This document shows positions 37,683 through 45,190 of a DNA stretch of 64,000 nucleotides, piece after piece. A program made the position numbers and the translations under genes. Positions within the stretch are counted from its first letter, which is position 1, and each line of letters begins with the position of its first letter. The stretch lies in the NCBI GenBank assembly GCA_963751395.1, contig CAVVUC010000001.1:558001-622000 (forward strand), written 5' to 3'. The notes beneath the pieces were generated by a model. The model searched no databases. It was not told the origin of the DNA and saw only the letters and a program-made list of their open reading frames with translations. Source of the stretch: CAVVUC01 sp963751395 (lineage in GTDB: Bacteria; Verrucomicrobiota; Verrucomicrobiia; Chthoniobacterales; Chthoniobacteraceae).

Positions 37683-37795
37683 AGGAAACGCCGCAGGTGA
37701 AATCCACGATGTCGGCATGGGCCTTGAGCGAGCCGTCCTGCGACTCGCGCGTGCCGGGGTGATGTCGAGCCCGCGGAAGATGAATTTAGCCGGGC
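37683..37795 (-). pseudogene. Duplicated 3' end of the phage gene at 39586-40023
   Basis: About 110 bp match the start of the intact copy at 39590-39700 with scattered substitutions (GGTGAAATCCACGATGTCGG is shared exactly). One extra G in a GGGG run shifts the frame. Together with the intact copy it brackets the cargo genes at 37861-39557, like a duplicated target or recombination site. Confidence 0.75.
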
Positions 37796-37860
37796 GCACA
37801 GGGTTCAGCGATCTTCCTTTCGCTCAATCTTCCGACCGATGGCACGGATATTGATTCAGT

Positions 37861-38196
37861 TTGGCTTATGTCGGCAGATCTTTGCAACCTTTCATTCAGG
37901 CTCTTTATACAAAAGTCGTCCCCGTGGTTTTTGTTGCGGCTCTTGCTGGGGGCGTGCTGCGAATATTTCTTGATCGGTCTTCAAACTCGGTGATCCGACT
38001 GGTCAAACAACTGCGCCAGAAGAAGCAGGCGGCAATAACTAGGGGCATGACTGACGATGAAATTCTGGACGCGCCTCATTGCCCGAATTGCAACGGCTCC
38101 ATGATCTTGCGAACCACAAAAACCGGCGCAAACACAGGTTCGAAATTTTGGGGCTGTAGTGGATTCCCGAAGTGTCGGGGAACAAGGAAGATTTAA
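37861..38196 (+). CDS. Membrane-anchored topoisomerase-type zinc-ribbon protein (cargo)
   Basis: The protein has 111 residues. One membrane segment (residues 18-36, KVVPVVFVAALAGGVLRIF) is followed by a basic helix and a C4 zinc ribbon of the topoisomerase I type: CPNC at 74-77 and CSGFPKC at 99-105 with RTTKTG between. There is no ATG; TTG 37861 lies 6 bp after an in-frame TGA. The stop overlaps the ATG of the caspase-like gene (TAATG), so the two are translationally coupled. The ribbon may bind nucleic acid at the membrane. It runs against the surrounding phage operon. Confidence 0.65.
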   Translation: MAYVGRSLQPFIQALYTKVVPVVFVAALAGGVLRIFLDRSSNSVIRLVKQLRQKKQAAITRGMTDDEILDAPHCPNCNGSMILRTTKTGANTGSKFWGCSGFPKCRGTRKI

Positions 38197-38855
38197 TGTA
38201 CGACTATCTTCTTTTCGATCTTCCGGCAGACCACGAAATCGAGACGGACATCGTCACCGAGGGCCAGGTAATTGAGTCAATCCTTGGCAATCGCTTGCTT
38301 GGTCACAAGCGGAAGATGGGTGCGGATGTGAAACGGATGCGGATTGCCTCGGTTGCCCAATTTAAGAATTTGCCCGCTCAGCCATCCCACGCGCGCGCAC
38401 GTCCTTGGATCGTGCATCTGACCTGCCACGCGACATCGGAGGGTATCGCTCTTCTTGGCGGCGATGTTAAATGGGGTCTTGTTGGGAGAGTTATCAGCAA
38501 ACAGTTACGTCCCTTGCATTCACTGCGCGGAAAACTTAGCCTCCAACACGAGCGCGTAATGGTCTTCTCCTGCTGCAATGGACGCGAGGGTTTTGAGGCG
38601 ACCGAAGGCCATTTCTCCAAGTTCTTTTCTGGTGCCTATTTTTTTGAAGAAGATCCAACATTCCATGATTCATTGGCAGCTTGGTCAATGTTCTACCTGA
38701 AAGTGTCGCCGGAAAAGCCGCATGGAGAAATCTTGGAAGAGAAGACAGGAAAACCAGGCGCTTGGGATGTTCCGAACATTGTAGATCAAATCAATGAATT
38801 CCTCGGAAAACGAAACAAGCTCGTATTCCAACCCTATCAGGCCGAGAAGAAGTGA
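38196..38855 (+). CDS. Caspase/CHAT-like peptidase candidate, partner of the zinc-ribbon protein
   Basis: The protein has 219 residues. A caspase-fold-like pair of motifs is visible: IVHLTCHATSEGIALL with His78 after the strand, and RVMVFSCCNGREG with Cys126/127, followed by FSGAYFFEEDP and a long helix (HDSLAAWSMFYLKV), as in CHAT-type proteases. The N-terminal 65 residues are of unknown fold. Start 38196 is fixed by the TAATG overlap with the zinc-ribbon gene. Bacterial CHAT/caspase-like proteases often act in abortive-infection defence; that role is inferred here from motif and prophage location only. Confidence 0.55.
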   Translation: MYDYLLFDLPADHEIETDIVTEGQVIESILGNRLLGHKRKMGADVKRMRIASVAQFKNLPAQPSHARARPWIVHLTCHATSEGIALLGGDVKWGLVGRVISKQLRPLHSLRGKLSLQHERVMVFSCCNGREGFEATEGHFSKFFSGAYFFEEDPTFHDSLAAWSMFYLKVSPEKPHGEILEEKTGKPGAWDVPNIVDQINEFLGKRNKLVFQPYQAEKK

Positions 38856-38864
38856 TCAATGTGC

Positions 38865-39422
38865 CTAATGCAACACGAGACGAACGCGGAAGAAACGATT
38901 CGCTGTTGAGGTTGGGTAGCTTCCAGGGGCGGCGGCAGTCCATGAAACAAGGTCTGTGCTCGATTCAAGGATGACATCCGCAGGCGCACTTCCGTTTTGG
39001 GGAATTACCACGACCTGGGATGCAGCGTTTTGTGTGGCGACCGTTCCGTTAGTTTCAAGGATGTAGCTGCAAACGAGTGACTGATCGGGATTTACTCCGA
39101 ACGAAACGGTTCGCGGCCCCGCTACCACGAAATTCGGTGAGAGGACTGTAGGAATAGGCGTTAAGCCACCATAGTTATCTTTAACAAAGCTTGAAAGGTT
39201 CACAGAAGCATCATCGACTTTTATACCACTTGGAATGGTCGACCCCATCGCCGCCGCGGCCCATGTCAGCAACTTGAACACTTGGCCTGTTGGAACATTG
39301 ATGTCCTGCCTGCGGTACTCACTACTGTTGCTTAAAGGAAACGCCACTGTCTGGACTGTTTGGGCGCGGAGCAATGGGGTGGAGGCAAGAATGGCACTGA
39401 CTATGGAGAGGATTGTTTTCAT
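38865..39422 (-). CDS. Secreted hypothetical protein with ESSTDL..W..FFR C-terminal domain (cargo)
   Basis: The 185-residue protein has a signal peptide (ILSIVSAILASTPLLRAQ), a beta-rich middle and the end ILESSTDLVSWT...ANRFFRVRL, the same C-terminal domain as the delta-60 protein at 35728. Its stop lies 9 bp from the stop of the caspase-like gene (convergent). The function is unknown. Confidence 0.65.
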   Translation of the reverse strand: MKTILSIVSAILASTPLLRAQTVQTVAFPLSNSSEYRRQDINVPTGQVFKLLTWAAAAMGSTIPSGIKVDDASVNLSSFVKDNYGGLTPIPTVLSPNFVVAGPRTVSFGVNPDQSLVCSYILETNGTVATQNAASQVVVIPQNGSAPADVILESSTDLVSWTAAAPGSYPTSTANRFFRVRLVLH

Positions 39423-39503
39423 CGGTTTGTCTTTCTGAGGGTTGTTTATTGTTTGCGGCTGGAATTGCCTGACAATACTCCGACGAGCCGGCGTTAATCA
39501 CGC

Positions 39504-39557
39504 CAATTCTGGGGCTGTGGTGGTTTCCTCAAGTGTCGCGGAACAAGGAAGATTTAG
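39504..39557 (+). pseudogene. Duplicate 3' end of the zinc-ribbon gene
   Basis: The last 18 codons of the zinc-ribbon gene recur here with a few changes (QFWGCGGFLKCRGTRKI and stop). The rest of the gene is absent. It abuts the intact phage gene 39586-40023, so both ends of the cargo block carry pieces of zinc-ribbon and phage gene sequence. Confidence 0.75.
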
Positions 39558-39585
39558 CCCCGTTTTTCTAAAAAACTTGCGGAGC

Positions 39586-40023
39586 CTACGCGGAAACCCC
39601 ACAGGTGAAATCCACGATGTCGGCATGGGCCTTCAGCGCGTTGTCTTGCGACTCGCGCGTGCCGGTGATGTCGAGCCCGTGGAAGATGAAATCTCCGGCA
39701 GCCTCAACGGCGGCGGCCTCAGCGTGGCCACCTACAGAAGGGATGGTGGCAAGCGCCGCGAGGATCTGCCGCACCAGCAGCGCGTGATCGCCGGCGCGGG
39801 TGTCGCCCAGGTGGGTGATGATCTGCGCCGTGCCCTTCATTTGCCACGTCATTTCCGTGGCCATCGTTTTCGAGGCATCGCCCATTGCCAGCACGGTGAA
39901 TGGCGGCTCAAGCTCCTTGACCTCGTCGAATCCCTTCGACGGCACGAACACAAGGCCGGGACACGCCGCCGCAAGCTGCGCGCACAGGAAAAGCTCGGTC
40001 TGACGTTTGATTTCGGGGCTCAT
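39586..40023 (-). CDS. Phage head-tail/tail-completion-type protein, 145 residues
   Basis: An alpha/beta protein without signal or membrane segments (FLCAQLAAACPGLVFVPSKG; LVRQILAALATIPSVGGHAE). It lies between head-joining and tail genes, where tail terminator or head-closure proteins sit. No family was recognised. Its last third was duplicated at 37683-37795. Confidence 0.55.
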   Translation of the reverse strand: MSPEIKRQTELFLCAQLAAACPGLVFVPSKGFDEVKELEPPFTVLAMGDASKTMATEMTWQMKGTAQIITHLGDTRAGDHALLVRQILAALATIPSVGGHAEAAAVEAAGDFIFHGLDITGTRESQDNALKAHADIVDFTCGVSA

Positions 40024-40102
40024 GGAAAGTGGGAACGCGGAAGTGGGAGTGCGGAAGTGAAAGGCAGTTCCGCATTCCGCGTTTCGACTTTAGCGGTTGA
40101 TT

Positions 40103-40447
40103 TCACATCCTGATTCCCACCGGGCCGCACTCGAACGTCACGGTGTTGTCGCCGTCGTCGGAGGCGACCGGGTTGTTGGTCACGCGCACCCGCTGGCCGC
40201 GCACCAGCAGCACGGTGTCGGAAGTGATCTTCGCCGCGAACATCACCGAGTCCCAGGTGAACACACGCACCGTGATGCCGTGGAATCTGCCGCCCGGCAT
40301 CGCGTGCGGACTGTCCGCCTCGATCTCGTCGATGGAGATGGCCCGGTATTCGCCGGGGATGCCATTGCGAATCACGGAGAACGGTTCGCCGGCCATCGCC
40401 TCGATCGCGGGCGTCACGGCATTGAGAGCGGTGAAAAAGGCGTTCAT
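40103..40447 (-). CDS. Phage head-tail joining-type protein, 114 residues
   Basis: A beta-rich protein (GEPFSVIRNGIPGEYRAISI; KITSDTVLLVRGQRVRVTNN; VTFECGPVGIRM). Position two genes after the major capsid gene and the final DGDNTVTFECGPV-like strand fit a lambda gpFII/HK97-type connector, but this is inferred from order. ATG 40447 follows an R1 repeat directly. Confidence 0.55.
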   Translation of the reverse strand: MNAFFTALNAVTPAIEAMAGEPFSVIRNGIPGEYRAISIDEIEADSPHAMPGGRFHGITVRVFTWDSVMFAAKITSDTVLLVRGQRVRVTNNPVASDDGDNTVTFECGPVGIRM

Positions 40448-40548
40448 GGATGATGGTTGAGGGTTGATCGTTGATGGTCGAAACACCAAAGGCGAAGCCG
40501 TTCCAAAGGCGAAGCCGTTCGATCAACCAAAGCGAAGCGTTCCCCCCC
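40448..40548 (-). repeat. R1 repeat copy before a head-joining gene
   Basis: On the minus strand: AAAGCGAAGCGTTCC-type block, two tandem AAAGGCGAAGCCGTTC blocks, then CAACGATCAACC words ending one base before the ATG region. It fills the spacer to the capsid gene. Confidence 0.8.
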
Positions 40549-40551
40549 GCC

Positions 40552-41553
40552 TCAGTTGATCTTGCAGAGCAGACCCGAGTTCTCGTTCACGATCTTCGTG
40601 TCGTCATCCTGGCGGACACGGAGGATGTCACTCCGCTTGTCCTCGTCGCGATACGTCTCGGTGACGTATTGCTGGCCGTTGGTGAGGTCTTCCAGAATCA
40701 TCGTGCGGCCCGCGCCGCCGAGTTCGGGAGCGCCACCCACCACATTGCCGACCCAGAAGTAGGTGTCGCCCCATGTCCAGGCGAGGTTCGAATCGCTCGA
40801 ATCCTTGCCGGGCTTGGTGGTGTCGTAACTGGCGTCGCCGACGAGGATCTGATCCAGCTCGAACTTGCTCGCGATCATCCCGCGGTCGATCATGGCGTTG
40901 CCGCCATTCGAGCCGAAAAAGTAGCTGCGCAAGAGCGCGGAGCTGGTGATCAGATCCCAGATGTTGCGGCTCAGGACGAGTGTGTTCGGGCGCTCCTGCC
41001 GTTTGCGCACGGTGCGGAGGACCGTCTTGAGGTCGGCTGCGAAATCGAATGTCGCGAGGTTGGCGGTCGTGTAAGCCCCGGTGCCTCCGAGGCCGGTGCC
41101 GCCCGCCGCGTCCACCTTGCCCCAGTTTGTTTCGCTGAACACCGTGGCCGCCACGCGCGCCTCGCGGGCAATGCGGATGTTCCGCATGAGCCAGATGGCG
41201 GTCGAGCTTTCGAGGTCGAAGAAACGGGATTCCTCCTGCTTGTTCACGTCGTCGAGCACTTCCTTCAAGCCGCGATCGGTGCAGAGCCACGAGTCCTGCT
41301 CGCTGGTGCGGGTGATCTCGCGGTAGCTGGTGCCGGGCGCGCGCTTGAGCGGATCGTCCGCGCCGGTCGTGCCGGGGTTGCTCAGCAACTGGCCCTTGCC
41401 GCGCTTGATGCGTTTGTAGAAGCCCTTGCGGGTGGAGACGCCGAACGTCGGGAAGATGAGGTCGGCAATGAAGCTCTGGTCAATGAGCAGCGCCTCCTCG
41501 ACCTTTACTTGAAGCTCGGGACGAAACTCAGCGGTGGTGTTGGTGTATGGCAT
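40552..41553 (-). CDS. Phage major capsid protein
   Basis: The protein has 333 residues and fits gpE-like/HK97-fold capsid proteins in length and layout. It has the N-terminal FRPELQVKVEEALLIDQSFI, a helical spine region (LVLSRNIWDLITSSALLRSY), then SKFELDQILVGDASY and a beta-rich end (QQYVTETYRDEDKRSDILRV). It follows the decoration and protease/scaffold genes in transcription order, as in lambda-like head modules. It assembles the icosahedral shell. Confidence 0.8.
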   Translation of the reverse strand: MPYTNTTAEFRPELQVKVEEALLIDQSFIADLIFPTFGVSTRKGFYKRIKRGKGQLLSNPGTTGADDPLKRAPGTSYREITRTSEQDSWLCTDRGLKEVLDDVNKQEESRFFDLESSTAIWLMRNIRIAREARVAATVFSETNWGKVDAAGGTGLGGTGAYTTANLATFDFAADLKTVLRTVRKRQERPNTLVLSRNIWDLITSSALLRSYFFGSNGGNAMIDRGMIASKFELDQILVGDASYDTTKPGKDSSDSNLAWTWGDTYFWVGNVVGGAPELGGAGRTMILEDLTNGQQYVTETYRDEDKRSDILRVRQDDDTKIVNENSGLLCKIN

Positions 41554-41595
41554 ATTGGTTGGGTAAGTCTTGGTTTCTTATTCTTGCTCTTGCTT

Positions 41596-41988
41596 CTATG
41601 CGGCGGCGACGGTGACTCCCGGAATGGCCAGCGCCTCGACGACATCGCCGTCCGCGGTGGCTGCTTCCAGGGCGATGGCGAAAACGGTGCCGAGTCCGGC
41701 ATCGTCCACCTTGCCCGATGCCGCCCGCTTGAGTGTCGCGCCCGCCGCCCAGGAACTGAGGGCGATCACGGAGCGGGTGCCCGGCGCGTTTAGCAGCTTC
41801 ACGCCGACGGCCTCGCCAACCGCGTAGCTGCTTTTGCCGCTGTAAAGAATCGCCGTGCCGATTTCGACATCGGCAATCCCGGCGGTTTCGACTTCGGTGG
41901 CGCTGCCGGACTTGAGCTTGACGCGCGCCCCGGCGGAAATCGCGGCGGTCGCCACGACAAAACTGATGATGCCTTCGTTGGATAACAT
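41596..41988 (-). CDS. Capsid decoration-type protein
   Basis: The 130-residue protein is alanine/glycine/valine-rich and all beta (ISFVVATAAISAGARVKLKS; GTAILYSGKSSYAVGEAVGV), like DUF2190/head-decoration proteins that trim the capsid surface. It sits between the protease/scaffold and the major capsid gene, the usual place. Confidence 0.65.
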   Translation of the reverse strand: MLSNEGIISFVVATAAISAGARVKLKSGSATEVETAGIADVEIGTAILYSGKSSYAVGEAVGVKLLNAPGTRSVIALSSWAAGATLKRAASGKVDDAGLGTVFAIALEAATADGDVVEALAIPGVTVAAA

Positions 41989-42054
41989 GGTGTTAAAAAG
42001 TGGGTGGTTGAGTTGTTGGTTGTGGCCGGGGACGCTGACCCCGGCGGTGTTGAG

Positions 42055-43380
42055 TTATGCGACGGAGAATTCGATCTGCCCGCGCCCGCTGGAGCGGAAC
42101 TCGCGGTAGGCTGCCGTGTGGCGTTTCACGCCGAACTCGACGGCCTGCGACTTGGCCTTGCTGGCGGTCATGCCCGGCTCTTTCATCAGCTCGGCGAACT
42201 TGGTATTCACGATCGTCTCGAACGTCACCGGTTTGCCGGTGGCCGCATCGAGCTGGATCTCGCCGCCTGCGGAAACGGCCTTGCCCGCGCCCGATTTCAC
42301 GAGCAGTTCGAGCGCCTGGTTGCGCGCCGCCAGTTCAGTGCATTTGGCTTCGACGACCTCGAACGCGTGGACGAGGCTTTCCTGTTCGCGTTTCTCGGCG
42401 AGCATCACCTCGCGTTTTTCCTTCGTCTCGAAATGCGCGATCCGCTGGTTGAGTGTCGCGAGCGCCGTGGCCATCTCGCCCGCTGTTGCTGTGGCCGGGG
42501 ACGCTGACCCCGCCGCGCCGGCCTCGACGTGGCCGGCTACATCGCCTTCGATTTTCAGTTGGCCGCTTTGAACGGCTTCCTGTAACGCGGCATCGACCTT
42601 CGAGGGATCGAGGCCGATCGCGATCAACTGCTCGTCGCTCATGTCGGCGAGGTCGGCGAGCGTCGGTTCGTCGCCGCCCTGCAACGCGGCAAAGCCTTCG
42701 GTGAGCTGTTTGATTTGTTCACCCTGCGACTGAATGAGCTGCTTCAACTCGGCGAGGGTGGGTTCGGTTTCGGTGGAGATTGGTTCGGCCATAGATTTGG
42801 CCTTTGCGCCGCTGTCAACTTTTAGCTCCTCACTTTCCGCATTCCAGATTCCGCGTTCCGCCTTCGCAAACCGTCCATCTTCGAGCAATCCGCCCGGATT
42901 CGCCGCCGGTTGCGCGACGAGATCGACACTGATGAGTTCCTCGCAGCGGGCCTTGCCCACGTCCCTGCCGGTGAGAATTTCCGGCGGCACAAACGCCGCC
43001 GAGAGGCCGATGTTCTTCGGCATCCGCTCCGCCAGTTCGAGCGCCTGCTGGTATTGCGAATGCGTCTGGAGCAGATGCCAGTCGCCGCGCAGCTTGTCGT
43101 CATCAATCCAGAAGTTGGTCACGTAACCGTTCACGGCATCCGCGCCGGTCTTGTGATTCCATTTCACAGGCACCTGGCCCATCTTCGAGGCGCACAGGAA
43201 AAGCTGCTGCAAGGTGGTGTGATCGACTTCGAGGTCGTGCCCGCGCGCCTTGATGCCGCCCGTGATGAGCGAGACGCCGTGGATGATTCCGTTCTCCTTG
43301 TCGATCTTGCCGACATGCGCGAACGGGACGTGAAACTGGATTAATTGCGTATTGCGGATCGCGGATCGCGGAGAGTTCAT
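42055..43380 (-). CDS. Prohead protease fused to scaffold, with repeat-encoded inserts
   Basis: The protein has 441 residues. The N-terminal 170 residues resemble phage prohead proteases (GIIHGVSLITGGIKARGHDL; KNIGLSAAFVPPE; CEELISVDLVAQPAANPGG). The C-terminal part is acidic coiled coil typical of scaffold (LAEKREQESLVHAFEVVEAK). Three pieces look repeat-derived: the first residues, RGIWNAESEELKVDSG at the domain border, and AGSASPATATAG, which is an in-frame GTAGCCGGGG palindrome at 42489. The fusion ensures that protease enters the prohead with the scaffold. Confidence 0.65.
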   Translation of the reverse strand: MNSPRSAIRNTQLIQFHVPFAHVGKIDKENGIIHGVSLITGGIKARGHDLEVDHTTLQQLFLCASKMGQVPVKWNHKTGADAVNGYVTNFWIDDDKLRGDWHLLQTHSQYQQALELAERMPKNIGLSAAFVPPEILTGRDVGKARCEELISVDLVAQPAANPGGLLEDGRFAKAERGIWNAESEELKVDSGAKAKSMAEPISTETEPTLAELKQLIQSQGEQIKQLTEGFAALQGGDEPTLADLADMSDEQLIAIGLDPSKVDAALQEAVQSGQLKIEGDVAGHVEAGAAGSASPATATAGEMATALATLNQRIAHFETKEKREVMLAEKREQESLVHAFEVVEAKCTELAARNQALELLVKSGAGKAVSAGGEIQLDAATGKPVTFETIVNTKFAELMKEPGMTASKAKSQAVEFGVKRHTAAYREFRSSGRGQIEFSVA

Positions 43381-43473
43381 TCCTCCGCGAGGGAGTCAAC
43401 GCGCCAGCTTATACTTGCCCGGCAGCCACACCTGCTTGTCACAAGGACCTAGCTAAGAACAAACTTACTTGAT

Positions 43474-44109
43474 CTACTTCGGATCGTCAGCGAGCCATAA
43501 GCAAATCTCGCTAACCAACTTTATGGCGCTCTGAGGCCAGCCCCATTTTGACACTTCAATCCATTTTGATTTAATTGGCTCATCTCCCGATTCCCTCCTA
43601 ATGCGTTTATACTCCGACGGTACGCTTCGTCGGGAAACGAATGGAAAGGTTGCAACCGAAAGGCTGCGATGGGTCTGCAAAGCATACACATTTTTAAGTC
43701 CGTGGCTCATCAAAGCTCTTGCGAGATTACCGAACTCTCTCTTGTCGGGAAGCTTGGGAGTGAACCCATCCAGCGGGGAGATGTGGAAACCTCCGCCAGT
43801 AACCACTAACTTTGGCGAATCCTTCTCGGCAGCTTCGATCACAATAGCCGGCGTGTCATAAACCTGCCAATACCTGCCCTGTTGTTTTTCAGTTTCTATG
43901 TATGCCTCAACTTCTTCCAGAGTTAGACGAATGGAACTCAATTCACCGGTAAATAAGAGTGCGGTTCCGACAGCATCGCCCAGCGCATCATCACCAGCCA
44001 ATCCTCGTCTATAACCGAAATAATAGAGCTTTGCGAGGTAGCACCTACTGATAGGTGACGCTATTTTGTGAAGCGAGCTATCTGCAAGTTCGAGTTCGTT
44101 GTTAGTCAT
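43474..44109 (-). CDS. Hypothetical protein, 211 residues (cargo)
   Basis: A soluble protein with no signal or membrane segments (YLAKLYYFGYRRGLAGDDAL; LARALMSHGLKNVYALQTHR). I do not recognise it. Codon and amino-acid use is less GC-biased than the flanking phage genes. Its start overlaps the stop of the PEP-CTERM gene by 8 bp, so the two are co-transcribed and probably arrived together. Confidence 0.55.
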   Translation of the reverse strand: MTNNELELADSSLHKIASPISRCYLAKLYYFGYRRGLAGDDALGDAVGTALLFTGELSSIRLTLEEVEAYIETEKQQGRYWQVYDTPAIVIEAAEKDSPKLVVTGGGFHISPLDGFTPKLPDKREFGNLARALMSHGLKNVYALQTHRSLSVATFPFVSRRSVPSEYKRIRRESGDEPIKSKWIEVSKWGWPQSAIKLVSEICLWLADDPK

Positions 44110-45085
44110 AGGCGGAAGCCTTGTTCCGGCCAAGTGCGGCTAGGAATAGGAAGCCAGCGCAAAGAAGGGCGATGGATGCCGGCTCGGGGACTTGGTTTGC
44201 GAGTGGGAGCGGCTGGCCGGCATCGTTTGTAAAGGCAAGCCAAGTTGGAGTGAGTGATGCGGTGCTCGAAAAGACCGAGGCGACACCGCCACTGGTGAAC
44301 TTCTCAATCCTAGAAGGGAAGCCGTTACCAGCACTGTTTGCAACGTAGAGGTTGCCGTCGCTGTCAAAGGCCAGGCCGGTTGGTCCTGGTAGGTTTGAAT
44401 TTGAATAACCAGAAAAGGCAAAAACCGAGCCAACGCCGCTTGGGGTGATCTTCTCAATTGTATTGGTGAGCATGTTCCCAGAATCGTTTGACACATAGAG
44501 ATTGCCCGCGCTGTCAAAAGCAAGGCCGAATGGCCCACCAAAGTTTTCGCTGAAAAAGGTCGAGGCAACTCCGTTGGGGGTGAACTTCACAATTGTGTTG
44601 GTGTTATAGTTTGCAACGTAAAGATTGTCGGCGCTGTCAAAGGCGAGGCCCAATGGCTGGTTCAGGCCGAAAGGTCCAGCGAAGACCGAGCCGACGCCGC
44701 CTGGGGTGATCTTCTCAATCGTGTTATTGCCAGCGTTTGACACGTAGAGGTTGCCGGCTTTGTCAAAGGCAAGCCCGATTGGCGAGTTCAAGCCACTGCT
44801 GGTGCCGCTAGTAAAAAACACCGAGCCGACGCCGCCTGGGGTGATCTTCTCAATCGTGTTATTGCCAGCGTTTGCCACGTAGAGGTTGCCGGCACTGTCA
44901 AAGGCAAGTCCGTTTGGCGAATTCAAGCCGCTGCTGGTGCCGCTAGCAAAGACCGAGCCGCCACCGTCGCTGGTGATCTTCTCAATCGGGCCGCCTGCGT
45001 TCGCAACGTAGAGGACGTCCGCGCGGCTGGTTGCAGTGATAAACAAGAAAAGAGCGAGGGTAAGTGCGATGAGTTTTGTTTTCAT
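44102..45085 (-). CDS. NHL-repeat protein with PEP-CTERM sorting signal (cargo)
   Basis: The protein has 327 residues. A signal peptide (LIALTLALFLFITATSRA) is followed by six or so NHL/beta-propeller blades (GLAFDSAGNLYVANAG...IEKITPGGVGSVF) and a C-terminal PEP-CTERM signal (VPEPASIALLCAGFLFLAAL then GRNKA). Such proteins are exported and processed by an exosortase encoded by the host. It sits between the prohead protease and virion genes of the prophage, where it has no virion role that I can see. Confidence 0.8.
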   Translation of the reverse strand: MKTKLIALTLALFLFITATSRADVLYVANAGGPIEKITSDGGGSVFASGTSSGLNSPNGLAFDSAGNLYVANAGNNTIEKITPGGVGSVFFTSGTSSGLNSPIGLAFDKAGNLYVSNAGNNTIEKITPGGVGSVFAGPFGLNQPLGLAFDSADNLYVANYNTNTIVKFTPNGVASTFFSENFGGPFGLAFDSAGNLYVSNDSGNMLTNTIEKITPSGVGSVFAFSGYSNSNLPGPTGLAFDSDGNLYVANSAGNGFPSRIEKFTSGGVASVFSSTASLTPTWLAFTNDAGQPLPLANQVPEPASIALLCAGFLFLAALGRNKASAYD

Positions 45086-45190
45086 AGCTCGTGTCCAGGA
45101 TATGTGCTGTTGGTGCTTAGGGAGTGCCCCACACAGCGCAGATAGTCAACTTTTTATCACCCCGGCACCATCTTGCCGGAAATCTTAAGA

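Noticed and set aside
36724..37683. Plus-strand ORF of 319 codons opposite the delta-60 protein
   Set aside because: Repeats of the minus-strand gene keep this frame open by periodicity; its composition is not protein-like.
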